Shown: piece after piece, positions 1 through 8,390 of the stretch
Layout of the letters: each line of letters begins with the position of its first letter
Numbering within the stretch: the stretch's first letter is position 1
DNA from: a virus
IMG/VR virus record: IMGVR_UViG_3300042564_001564
Coordinates: 1-20,382 of that record
Strand: one strand, 5' to 3'
Length of the DNA: 20,382 bases
Made by a program: the position numbers and the translations under genes
The notes under the pieces: generated by a model
Databases searched by the model: none
What the model was told of the DNA's origin: nothing
What the model saw: the letters and a program-made list of their open reading frames with translations, nothing else

Positions 1-662
1 CCAACTCATTACATTGTAATTATTATTCAAATATTGTTGGACCGTTTAATGATTGTAATAATATTGGCGCACAAAACGTGGCAGTTAGATTTAACGGTGA
101 ATTTAATTGTTTAAATCAAATTACTAATACACCTATACCAACAGGTTATTTAGCGGACACTTTCCAAATACTTTGTCAAAAAGTAACAGGTGATACTAGA
201 CCAGTATCGTCTGAATGGAGATTGATTGATTTTAGTACTGAATTAACATCAACAAATGTTAACGGATATATTACTCAATCAGGTCTTACAGGTAACACAT
301 TTGTCATTACTAATGATTTATATAATTCTGCAAGTGGTAACACATATAACTTAAATGATTATATTGATTTACCAACCGGAACAACATCTAATACAACTCT
401 TAATTTTGGTGATGAATATTATTTCTACGGTTCGTTAGAAACTGACATTCAAGCAACAATTTATGAGATGAAATATAAGATAAATCTTGGTCAAGCCGAG
501 TTTCAAGCGTCTTCAAATCCAAGTTGGTCAGCAAACACAAATTCATATATTACTGAAATTGGGCTTTACGATGACGAAATGAATCTTATGATTGTATCAA
601 AGCTACAATCTCCTGTTCTTAGACAGGGTATTCAACAGTTTTTAGTAAAATTTGATTTTTAA
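1..662 (+). CDS. Partial tail/appendage-like structural protein (5' end outside window)
   Basis: The reading frame is open from the left edge (first full codon at position 3) to the TAA at 660-662, so the gene starts upstream of the window. The GTG at 78 is in frame but is probably an internal valine, because the preceding 25 codons read as normal protein rich in Asn and Cys. The visible part is about 219 residues, rich in Asn, Thr, Ser and Tyr with little Lys, as expected for a beta-rich virion protein. Near the C-terminus it has the segment YITEIGLYDDEMNLMIVSKL, which resembles the 'TEIGLYD...G.L..V' element seen in phage tail-fibre and tail-collar-type proteins. That resemblance is the only functional hint. 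The gene lies 3 nt upstream of the RuvC-like gene on the same strand, so the two are probably cotranscribed. It could equally be a baseplate-associated or other structural protein. No signal peptide can be assessed. Confidence 0.6.
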   Translation, partial: NSLHCNYYSNIVGPFNDCNNIGAQNVAVRFNGEFNCLNQITNTPIPTGYLADTFQILCQKVTGDTRPVSSEWRLIDFSTELTSTNVNGYITQSGLTGNTFVITNDLYNSASGNTYNLNDYIDLPTGTTSNTTLNFGDEYYFYGSLETDIQATIYEMKYKINLGQAEFQASSNPSWSANTNSYITEIGLYDDEMNLMIVSKLQSPVLRQGIQQFLVKFDF

Positions 663-665
663 CCT

Positions 666-1265
666 ATGAAAAAAACATTAAAGGAAAGCCCTAAAGTTTT
701 AGGGCTTGATGTTTCTACCAAAACTATTGGATGGGCATTATTTGACATACAAAGTAGAGAATTATTAGAACTAACCCACGTATCACCAACTCCAAAACCA
801 AAGGAAGATAACAAAATAAAAGAATTACTTCTTAAAGGGGAAATCTTTAGAACTAAACTTTTAGAATATAAAGATATGGGGATTACTAAAGTAATCATTG
901 AGGAACCTCTATTAAACTCAAATAACGTCTACACAGTTCAAACATTGTTAAGGTTTAATACTTTGGTCACCAAAGAAATTTACGATGTTTTAGGGGTGGT
1001 TCCTGACTTCATATCAACATACAACTCTCGTAAGTTCGCCTTTCCTGAATTAGTCAAGGAAAATGACAAAGGTAAATTTGTATTATTTGGTGGTCTTCCA
1101 AAAGACATAGATAAGAAACTAATAATATGGGATTTAATTGCCAAGAAAGAACCACAAATCACTTGGCAATACACAAGAAACAATACCCTCAAAAAAGAAA
1201 ACTTTGACCAAACAGACGCTTATTGTTGTGTCTTAGGTCATATGAGACAAGAAAATATATGGTAA
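666..1265 (+). CDS. ruvC: RuvC-family Holliday junction resolvase
   Basis: A 199-residue protein of the RNase H-like RuvC resolvase superfamily, which cuts four-way DNA junctions in a metal-dependent reaction. In a phage this would clear branched replication or recombination DNA before packaging. The expected acidic residues are visible in order: Asp15 in the first strand (VLGLDVSTKTIGWALF), Glu79/Glu80 in the KVIIEEPL strand, and Asp181/Asp184 in the C-terminal FDQTDAYCCVLGH helix. This matches the D-E-D-D layout of bacterial RuvC (D7, E66, D138, D141 in E. coli). The protein is slightly longer than bacterial RuvC (about 170 residues), with extra sequence between the Glu motif and the C-terminal motif. 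The ATG at 666 follows the previous stop by 3 nt and has no Shine-Dalgarno sequence; no better start is visible. A terminator hairpin follows directly. T4 itself uses the unrelated endonuclease VII for this step. The family call is strong; true junction specificity is inferred. Confidence 0.85.
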   Translation: MKKTLKESPKVLGLDVSTKTIGWALFDIQSRELLELTHVSPTPKPKEDNKIKELLLKGEIFRTKLLEYKDMGITKVIIEEPLLNSNNVYTVQTLLRFNTLVTKEIYDVLGVVPDFISTYNSRKFAFPELVKENDKGKFVLFGGLPKDIDKKLIIWDLIAKKEPQITWQYTRNNTLKKENFDQTDAYCCVLGHMRQENIW

Positions 1266-1267
1266 AT

Positions 1268-1296
1268 AAAAAACCCCCTTAATTGGGGGTTTTTTT
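1268..1296. terminator. Bidirectional intrinsic terminator between convergent genes
   Basis: A perfect 11-bp stem is visible: six A plus five C (1268-1278), a TTAATT loop (1279-1284), then five G and seven T (1285-1296). It lies just after the RuvC stop codon and reaches the stop codon of the convergent adhesin gene at 1295-1297. Both strands give a G/C stem followed by a T-run, so it can end transcription from either side. Confidence 0.9.
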
Positions 1297-4200
1297 ATTT
1301 ACATATGTGACTTAATGATAACGTATTATTTTCTTTACCACAACCAACTTTATACGAATATGAATAATCATTAGTTATTCCATTAATTGTGTCATTTAGA
1401 ACAACAGGTTCACCTAAACCATTATATGTTTTAATGTCTTGAATTAAAGAATAATTTTCCCCAATAAAATTCATCAGAATAGTAATTGTATCACCCTGAC
1501 CTACATTATATGATTGAGAATAAGTAGTAATTAAATTATTATCCCAAGAATAAATAACAGTAGTACCATTAACATTATTTAATAAAACCTTACCTTGACC
1601 CTCTCCTCTACATTTATTAGAAAATTTAAAATCTAATTTACATTCTTTAACATCCACAAGAGTTAATGATTTAATTGTATCAAGACATTTTTCACAATCA
1701 TATATCTCACCATCAATACTTGTAAAATAATTAACAGTACCCGAATCATATGTATTAACATACATACCTAAGTATTGGTTTAAAGTTGATGTATTACCAA
1801 TTAATTCCCAACAAGCTTTATTTTCTTTTCCGTCAGTAAATAATATTGTATCTCCTAATACCATTCCGTTTATCGCCAATACAGATTGAAGAATCACAAG
1901 TGACTCTTTGACTCCACCACACTGTCTATAAGCATAATATGTTGTTAATGGTGATGGTGTAGGTGTTGATGTGTTAGTCGGTGTCATTGTCATTGTCATT
2001 GTTGGCGTCATTGTCATTGTTGGCGTCATTGTTGGCGTCATTGTTGGCGTTTGTGTTGGACTTAAAGTAATAGTTGGCGTCATTGTTGGCGTTTGAGTCA
2101 TTGTCGGTGTTGGCGTAACTGACGCATCCGGTGTTGGTGTCACTGTTGGTGTTGGAGTTACTGACGCATCTGGTGTATCTGTCATTGTCGGTGTTGGAGT
2201 ATTGGTCGGAGTTTGAGTCACGGTTGGTGTGTATGTTGGAGTCATTGTTGGTGTTTGTGTTACTGTTGGTGTTACTGTTGGTGTTACTGTTGGTGTTTGT
2301 GTTGGAGACACACTTGGAACTGGTGTACAATGTTCACAAGAAATATCATAATTAATAGTTGTACTAACTATTACCGTTGTGTTATGCAACGATTCCGGGT
2401 CACAATTAGTTTTAACATAAATTGTATTATCCGGATAAGTTTCAACATTACCCTCACCAATTTGTGGTGAACTTTCAATTAATGTTCTAACCCAACCATA
2501 AAAAATATCATCGGTTGGGTATCCATTTACACCTAAAGTATATCCTGTATAAATCACACTAGACGTGACAAAAGTTCCTGCAGTAACACTAAGAGTAAAA
2601 ATCGCACTATTTAAAACACAATTTGTAAACCCTGAGGTTAAATCATAAAAACCTTCATTTAACATTTCTCGAGGACCTGTTTTGACAATAACAGGATTTT
2701 TACCGAATGTTAAATCACCACTACAAACACTATATGTACCTGAACCATTATAAGTAGTTACACCAGGAATTAGAATTTGTTTTATTTTTGAAAATCCACC
2801 TGAATCCACAACTCTAAGTGAGTAAGTACCTGCTGATAAATTATTTACCGTCATTCCGGTTTCACCATTTGACCATATAAATTGGAACGGTGGTTCCCCG
2901 TCTAAAACATAAGCCGATATACTACCATCAGAATTTACCGCAAAATCACTACCTAATAAATGAAAATCAACCTGTTTTGACGCACCAATTGTAAATGGTG
3001 TTGATTGATAACATTTAGTATTATCAACAACACTTGCAAGATAATTACCTGAGGCTAAATTATTAAACGTATACGAGGTTACCGAAGTTGTTATTAATTG
3101 TGAGTTAATACTATATCTATATGGTGGTGTCCCCCCACTAGTAATATATAAAGTAACACTACCATTCTCATTACCACCAGTTGTTCCGGTAGTTGTCGTA
3201 GTTAAACCAAATAGGACTTCGTTATTAATCGTATAAGTACCTGAATAAGTACAAGGACCTAAATCAGTAACACTTATTGTATAATTTCCTGAGGATAAAT
3301 TTTCAAATTTCCAAACATTACTATTTGCACTATTTGTGGTTATATTACCATTTGAATCTGTTAAGGTATATGTATATGGTGGAGTTCCACCTAATACGGT
3401 TATTGGCCCTAATATACCTGATAAATCATTACATTTTGAATTTGTAGTATTAACAAAAACACTTGAGATTCCTGCAGGAGTTAATAATGTTGTTGACGAT
3501 GTTGCTTTACATAACCCCGCGTCTGTCACTTCAACAGTAAAATTACCCGGAGCCAAACTTGTAAAAATAACAGTTCTATCAAACGTAACAATTGATTCAC
3601 CATTTGATGCTAAATAATAAAACGGGGCGGTTCCGTCTACAACAATTACGGTCACTTCACCATCACTCCCAAAACAACTTGGTTGAGTCACGAACAATGA
3701 ACCAATCGATACCGGATTCACCAATTCGACTGTCGCACTTTTTAAAACACTACATCCCGAATTATCCGTAACAGTAACATCATATATTCCTTCTGTCAAT
3801 CCAGTTAATGAATCACCAAAACCCCCATTTGACCATAAATAAGTGTACGGTGGGTTACCTGTTAAACCACTAATAAATATTTTACCTGAATTTGTAGTAC
3901 AACCCGCATCGTTAACCACAAACAAATCATAATTAATTGTAGTTGAAGTTTTAATTATACAAGTCTCTGACATCCCTGTACATCCCGCACCGTCATCCGC
4001 AATAACATAGTATGTTCCTGCACTTAATGACGTAAATTCAGTAACATTTGAATAAGATGACCCCGACTCAATTAACCCAAAAGTATTTTCATATAGAGAG
4101 AATGTTGCATTTCCGTAAGAATATGTTGTAGAGGCAGTTATTGACCCATTATTTAATCCACATAAAGTATCAGTATGACTATCTATCGAAGTACAAGTAC

Positions 4201-4468
4201 CACTAGAAATTAAAACATTTACAGGTAACACAGTATTTGGAGAACAACTATCTATTATATTAAATGTATAGGTACCAGCACTTAAGAATAGTTTTTCATA
4301 AGTATAAACATCAACACCCAGTGGTATTACATCAGTAATTGGGGTTATCCATTGTATAGTAAACGGTGGAGATGTTGTACCTGTTATTACATCTATAGTA
4401 AATCCCCCCGAAAAAGAGTTAGTACAATCACCTGTTATACTAATATTATATGTTATTTCACAAGCCAT
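1295..4468 (-). CDS. SprB-repeat tail adhesin/fibre with Pro-Thr stalk
   Basis: A 1057-residue protein with three parts. Residues about 20-560 hold roughly seven degenerate copies of a 70-80 residue beta-sandwich repeat, with hallmarks such as GNPPYTYLWSNGG, GIYDVTVTDNSGC and LSAGTYSLRVVDSGG. This is the SprB repeat known from the Flavobacterium gliding adhesin SprB and related Bacteroidota surface proteins. Residues about 570-712 form a separate Cys-containing domain. Residues about 715-840 are an almost pure Thr-Pro stalk of repeated TPT, TVTPT and TMTPT units. The last about 215 residues form a Cys-containing C-terminal domain that I do not recognise. No signal peptide or sortase/type IX sorting domain is visible, which favours a virion protein over a bacterial secreted one. 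It is the last gene of the cluster, 4 nt after the GpI-like gene, where the tail-fibre gene usually lies. I infer host-surface or glycan binding. The ATG at 4466-4468 lacks a Shine-Dalgarno sequence. Confidence 0.75.
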   Translation of the reverse strand: MACEITYNISITGDCTNSFSGGFTIDVITGTTSPPFTIQWITPITDVIPLGVDVYTYEKLFLSAGTYTFNIIDSCSPNTVLPVNVLISSGTCTSIDSHTDTLCGLNNGSITASTTYSYGNATFSLYENTFGLIESGSSYSNVTEFTSLSAGTYYVIADDGAGCTGMSETCIIKTSTTINYDLFVVNDAGCTTNSGKIFISGLTGNPPYTYLWSNGGFGDSLTGLTEGIYDVTVTDNSGCSVLKSATVELVNPVSIGSLFVTQPSCFGSDGEVTVIVVDGTAPFYYLASNGESIVTFDRTVIFTSLAPGNFTVEVTDAGLCKATSSTTLLTPAGISSVFVNTTNSKCNDLSGILGPITVLGGTPPYTYTLTDSNGNITTNSANSNVWKFENLSSGNYTISVTDLGPCTYSGTYTINNEVLFGLTTTTTGTTGGNENGSVTLYITSGGTPPYRYSINSQLITTSVTSYTFNNLASGNYLASVVDNTKCYQSTPFTIGASKQVDFHLLGSDFAVNSDGSISAYVLDGEPPFQFIWSNGETGMTVNNLSAGTYSLRVVDSGGFSKIKQILIPGVTTYNGSGTYSVCSGDLTFGKNPVIVKTGPREMLNEGFYDLTSGFTNCVLNSAIFTLSVTAGTFVTSSVIYTGYTLGVNGYPTDDIFYGWVRTLIESSPQIGEGNVETYPDNTIYVKTNCDPESLHNTTVIVSTTINYDISCEHCTPVPSVSPTQTPTVTPTVTPTVTQTPTMTPTYTPTVTQTPTNTPTPTMTDTPDASVTPTPTVTPTPDASVTPTPTMTQTPTMTPTITLSPTQTPTMTPTMTPTMTMTPTMTMTMTPTNTSTPTPSPLTTYYAYRQCGGVKESLVILQSVLAINGMVLGDTILFTDGKENKACWELIGNTSTLNQYLGMYVNTYDSGTVNYFTSIDGEIYDCEKCLDTIKSLTLVDVKECKLDFKFSNKCRGEGQGKVLLNNVNGTTVIYSWDNNLITTYSQSYNVGQGDTITILMNFIGENYSLIQDIKTYNGLGEPVVLNDTINGITNDYSYSYKVGCGKENNTLSLSHICK
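1951..2326. repeat. Codon-phased low-complexity tandem repeat encoding the Thr-Pro stalk
   Basis: About 375 bp of degenerate tandem sequence built on plus-strand words such as GTTGGCGTCATT, GTCATT and GTTGGTGTTACT, with unit lengths of 6, 9 and 12 bp. On the coding (minus) strand these give Thr-Pro-Thr-Met and Thr-Val-Thr-Pro units. A near-copy pair reading PDASVTPTPT occurs twice, around residues 767-776 and 780-789. All units are multiples of 3, so slippage would change stalk length without shifting frame. It lies wholly inside the adhesin gene. Confidence 0.9.
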
Positions 4469-4472
4469 TTTA

Positions 4473-7400
4473 TTATGAGCAACTAATTGTAAAGTTTATT
4501 CCTACATCTATTTTTATATTCCATCCTAAGTCTTTATCCGCACAGTTTGTGTTAAATATTGTTACGGTCGTATAAGTCTCGTTAAAATAATAATCAAGCC
4601 CCATTGTGAGTAAACCATTTAAAGAGTATCTTAACGATGTAACCCATTTTTCGTTAGTTGGTGCACTATAAATTTGATTAACCGCAGAACCACTAAAGAA
4701 CCAATCATTTATTATTAATGTGTCATTAAACGTAACATTAACATACCATTGGGATATCACACTACTACTTTCACAATCAACCAATTCATTATCTACTGTA
4801 TAAGAATTAATAACAGAATTTAAAACACCATTAAAATTAGATACCCTACCACCAAACGGGTAAACGTTACATTCTTTTAACTGACGGGGACAATCGGTAT
4901 TATATATTGTGGTAGTTAATTCACAAGGTCTACAAGGAACCGGTACAAATTGACATCCTCTTTGTCTTCTCCAAACAAATTTTTGTCTGTGGAAAATTGA
5001 ATTTTCTAATTTAACCCCCGTATTCCAAATAGTACTTGCAGGTATCATTTGTTCTACCAAACGAATCCAATAATCACCCAAACCATCAACATATTGTGTC
5101 ATAGTTTCATATGTGAAGTTATCGTTAGCAATACCCGCAATATTTTCAGACTCTAAGTATCTCCAATAGATTGATTGTAATGTTGGATAACCACTCGTAC
5201 CACCATCTGTCGCAAATTGTCTATTTCTAACATTAATAGTATTTTTCCAAAATGTTTGAGCAAACTCAAAGAATGATTTATTCTTTGGTTGCGGATTAAT
5301 AACCGTCCAATCAATATCACCTTTACTAGGATAAATCGACACCGGATTAGGGTCACAATGAGTTGGTGGAACATAATTTAAACCTTCATTAGGTATTGGG
5401 TAATTAAATTGGTTTGACATATACCAAACATCGTATAATAACCCCTGACCCGGATTCAAAAACAAGTCAATGTTTTTAACGTTAATTACTAAATTATCAT
5501 TATCCGTATTATAAAATGAATCAAGTCCACCATCAAAATTAGACCTAAGACCTACTTCTGTATCAACCCAACTTTTATTATTATCAACTACCGGTTTTAA
5601 ATTAAACCCTAATGTAGTGTAAGGTAATTGTCTATAAACGTTTAAGAAATCTTGACCATAACTAAATGGTGTTAATTTAGTTTGATAGTTAGGATTAGAC
5701 CCTGTAAACACACTAGTTGTTAAATCAACTTGTTCTAGCGACCTATGTTTAGGTGTTGACTCAAACCAACCACTACCCATTTGAAAAAAATAAGAGTCCG
5801 TATTAACGGGTGATTTTGGATAACCTAAGTTATCTATAGGGTAATCATCAAGACTTACATTTGAATCTGTTAATTGGGATGTTGTTGTGAAACCACTATA
5901 TTCAATGTTTTGAATTCTAAAAGTGTATGATGGGTCTACAACAGGGATACTCTTTGAGTATGTGCCTCCTGAGATGTTCGCAAATTGAGTATTGAACTCA
6001 TTTATATTAATTTTTTGGTCAGCTAAATAAACATACTCATTAAACTCAACTAAAGCATCCGGAGCACCAATCATTCTCATTAACGTTTCAATTGATTTTC
6101 TAGTACCTTTTGACTTGAATAAGTAAGCGGAATTAAGAATTAAATTATTATAATAATTGTAATTTAACTCATCCGGAGTCTGAGATTGAGCAACCCCAGT
6201 AAATGACGAAGTATCACTATTTTTTTGTCCAAAAACAGAGTCTAAAAAACTATCATTTGATATTGGAGTAATGTTTGTTGCCCACCCTAATGTTTGAGCT
6301 AGATTTTTTAATAATTGAGATGGAATATCATTCCCTGAATTATAATTCACAGAATTCATATAAGCCAAAGCGTTTATGAATTTTTTAGTTTCATCAAAAC
6401 TTCTACCATATATTTGTAACACTTTTTGAATCTTTTGGTCTGTAGTGTCAAATTCTCTAAACGAATCTGTAGTCAAAAATCTCGACACTAAATTTGTTTG
6501 GTAACCATCAAAAGACGCACTAATATCGTTTAATGTAGTCAAATAAACCGTAAACGCATTAGTTAAAATATCTAAATTCCAATTACCATATAAAGGCCAA
6601 GTAACATTTTCATTGTTAATATAATAGGCCCCGTCATCCGTTTCCATTGGAACTTGGAAAGTTGCTGTATATATTGGTGATATATTTCTATTCAATAAAA
6701 ATCGTTGAACTTCGTCAAATTTAACACTAAACACCGCATTAACTTCGTGGTCATTTGGTCTAATAACTATATCATCAGTTGTACTTGTATTACCGGAAAA
6801 TGGATTACCCGTCACATAAATCGTAAGAGTACCTGAAGATGTTGTATTTGTCGGAACAATCTGTACCACATTATATCCCATACCATTATAATATAACGAA
6901 TACTTAGCGTATTGTGTCGTCATATTACGTAACTCGGAAACTTGTATTTCTCTCAACTGTAGATTTCTAGTTGCATTAACTGAAAAATCAATATCAAATG
7001 GGTTTCTAATTCTATCAACAACTAAATCAAAACTAGTTTCCATTGTAATTGGATTATAAACTATATTAGTTGCTGTATCACCCGTAGTATAATTTTCAGA
7101 CATAAATGTCATTTCTAAAGCCGCGGGGAAATTACTAATAATAGTTTCAACCGATGTTGAAATCCTTTTAACCATTGACCCATATGTAGTAAAATTAGTA
7201 ACTTGAGTTAAGTCAAAATTAGGATAAACTTTAAAATTATTTTCAAAAATAGCCCTTGATTGGTCAACACTTGAAAGCCCTAATCCCTCTAAATTTACAG
7301 GACTTGAAAATGTTCCTGTTGTAAAAGTTCTATTAACCTTTTCATTTAAGGCGGTGGTAAACTCAAAATTACCTTGCGTTAACCCTCCCCCAGCAACTAA

Positions 7401-7481
7401 TTGGAACCCAACTAAGTTATCTGAGAAAGTACCCGCACCTGTTGCCGGTTGTGGTGGACAAGTAAAATTTTGATTTGCCAT
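4473..7481 (-). CDS. Large baseplate protein with GpI/gp7-like segment
   Basis: A 1002-residue protein that I assign tentatively to the baseplate wedge. Residues about 340-480 resemble the phage tail protein I family (P2 GpI): a helical stretch (FDTTDQKIQKVLQIYGRSFD, then LLKNLAQTLGW) and the signature YLFKSKGTRKSIETLMRMIG, matching the 'KGT..si..ll...G' element of GpI proteins. The T4 counterpart of GpI is wedge protein gp7, which has a similar overall length (about 1030 residues). The N-terminal 330 residues and the C-terminal half look beta-rich and are not recognised. A cysteine cluster at Cys843, Cys850, Cys853, Cys864 and Cys871 (spacing x6, x2, x10, x6) could bind metal. Its ATG shares one base with the stop of the preceding gene (TAATG), suggesting translational coupling, and the adhesin gene follows after 4 nt. 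In P2-like tails GpI directly precedes the fibre gene, as here. The exact equivalence to gp7 is inferred. Confidence 0.6.
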   Translation of the reverse strand: MANQNFTCPPQPATGAGTFSDNLVGFQLVAGGGLTQGNFEFTTALNEKVNRTFTTGTFSSPVNLEGLGLSSVDQSRAIFENNFKVYPNFDLTQVTNFTTYGSMVKRISTSVETIISNFPAALEMTFMSENYTTGDTATNIVYNPITMETSFDLVVDRIRNPFDIDFSVNATRNLQLREIQVSELRNMTTQYAKYSLYYNGMGYNVVQIVPTNTTSSGTLTIYVTGNPFSGNTSTTDDIVIRPNDHEVNAVFSVKFDEVQRFLLNRNISPIYTATFQVPMETDDGAYYINNENVTWPLYGNWNLDILTNAFTVYLTTLNDISASFDGYQTNLVSRFLTTDSFREFDTTDQKIQKVLQIYGRSFDETKKFINALAYMNSVNYNSGNDIPSQLLKNLAQTLGWATNITPISNDSFLDSVFGQKNSDTSSFTGVAQSQTPDELNYNYYNNLILNSAYLFKSKGTRKSIETLMRMIGAPDALVEFNEYVYLADQKININEFNTQFANISGGTYSKSIPVVDPSYTFRIQNIEYSGFTTTSQLTDSNVSLDDYPIDNLGYPKSPVNTDSYFFQMGSGWFESTPKHRSLEQVDLTTSVFTGSNPNYQTKLTPFSYGQDFLNVYRQLPYTTLGFNLKPVVDNNKSWVDTEVGLRSNFDGGLDSFYNTDNDNLVINVKNIDLFLNPGQGLLYDVWYMSNQFNYPIPNEGLNYVPPTHCDPNPVSIYPSKGDIDWTVINPQPKNKSFFEFAQTFWKNTINVRNRQFATDGGTSGYPTLQSIYWRYLESENIAGIANDNFTYETMTQYVDGLGDYWIRLVEQMIPASTIWNTGVKLENSIFHRQKFVWRRQRGCQFVPVPCRPCELTTTIYNTDCPRQLKECNVYPFGGRVSNFNGVLNSVINSYTVDNELVDCESSSVISQWYVNVTFNDTLIINDWFFSGSAVNQIYSAPTNEKWVTSLRYSLNGLLTMGLDYYFNETYTTVTIFNTNCADKDLGWNIKIDVGINFTISCS

Positions 7482-8389
7482 TATTGTGTTATATTTGTAA
7501 AGTTTTTACTAAAATCAATATTATTTCCTCTATCTTGTCTAACTTCATATAATAAACTATTAAATTGGTCTCTAATTTCGTATAAGTTGTATTGTTTGTA
7601 AATATTATTACTTGTATCGTATAGAGTATAGATACCATCATCAATTGATTTAGTTTGATTACCATAAAGAGCAATTGCTAATGTCGAAATATCGTGTTCA
7701 GCAATTTCAATATCTAAACTTATTGGATTAAAGAAAGTATTTGTAATTATAATATTTTGATTTGGCTGTCCAATATAAGGAGTCGCGTTTGGATTATTTG
7801 TTGGCGCCGAAGATGGTGATACAGTACAAAACAATAAATTAGTATTGTTGTTAGTATAACGATATCTAATCGCCTTTTGTGATGAGTTTGTTAAATTTTG
7901 AACTACAGGTTCACAAAAGAATGATGATGTAATTATTCTAAAAAAATTAGGTATTTTTGTACCGTCTGAATTTAAATATTCAATTCTGAATCCAACTAAA
8001 CCTTGACTAACAAATTTGTTTCTATAGTTTGATGGAACCGAATTTAAATCAATCACTAAACCTTTAACATTAGGTAATGAAGATAACACCCCACAATCCA
8101 ATATAGTGGTTCTAATTTGAGCCGGTCTAAGAAATAAGGTATATATACCAATTTTATTAAATTGTTCCGCAGGCAGTCTTAAATTGTATAATCCCCCTAA
8201 AATCTCAATATTAGAGTTAACCCCTGTCGTATCATTATTGTAGTAAGGTGTTAATACAGATAACGCATCCAATTTTGTTAACACAAAGTTGTTTGTTTCA
8301 TCTCTTGTTGGAGTATAATTCAATATTATCTCCACATCTTCCGGACTTACGTCTGCCGGTCTTATCGTTCCATAGGTTCCTGTTGCCAT
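7481..8389 (-). CDS. Structural protein of unknown function in the baseplate cluster (302 aa)
   Basis: I do not recognise this 302-residue protein. It is rich in Asn, Thr, Ile and Tyr, has no membrane segment or signal peptide, and looks mostly beta-stranded in its middle part, with charged helical stretches near both ends (PEDVEIILNYTPTRDE early on; YEIRDQFNSLLYEVRQDRGN near the end). Three cysteines (in ILDCG, FFCEP and LFCTV) are scattered and form no motif. The ATG at 8387-8389 follows the stop of the preceding gene by one nucleotide, and its own TAA overlaps the ATG of the GpI-like gene, so it is almost certainly cotranslated with its neighbours. The context points to a baseplate or peripheral tail component. 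A role as an adaptor or chaperone for the following large protein is possible but not shown by the sequence. Confidence 0.6.
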   Translation of the reverse strand: MATGTYGTIRPADVSPEDVEIILNYTPTRDETNNFVLTKLDALSVLTPYYNNDTTGVNSNIEILGGLYNLRLPAEQFNKIGIYTLFLRPAQIRTTILDCGVLSSLPNVKGLVIDLNSVPSNYRNKFVSQGLVGFRIEYLNSDGTKIPNFFRIITSSFFCEPVVQNLTNSSQKAIRYRYTNNNTNLLFCTVSPSSAPTNNPNATPYIGQPNQNIIITNTFFNPISLDIEIAEHDISTLAIALYGNQTKSIDDGIYTLYDTSNNIYKQYNLYEIRDQFNSLLYEVRQDRGNNIDFSKNFTNITQ

Positions 8390-8390
8390 C

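Noticed and set aside
78-662. A complete gene starting at GTG 78
   Set aside because: The same frame is open to the window edge with protein-like sequence, so the gene is truncated on the left.
1951-2326. Possible CRISPR array or regulatory iterons
   Set aside because: The repeats are short, degenerate, contiguous and codon-phased, with no spacers; they are explained by the encoded Thr-Pro stalk.
1974-2330. Minus-strand open frame rich in Asn-Thr-Asn-Ser
   Set aside because: It is an alternative frame of the same repeat, lying inside the adhesin gene.
2131-2470. Plus-strand open frames that look like a Leu/Val membrane protein and a Cys/Trp-rich protein
   Set aside because: They are antisense readings of the Thr-Pro repeat; the composition comes only from the repeat words, and the minus-strand frame is a continuous domain-bearing gene.
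1295-4468. Diversity-generating retroelement target in the adhesin
   Set aside because: No reverse transcriptase gene and no template-repeat copy of any part of the adhesin is visible in the window.
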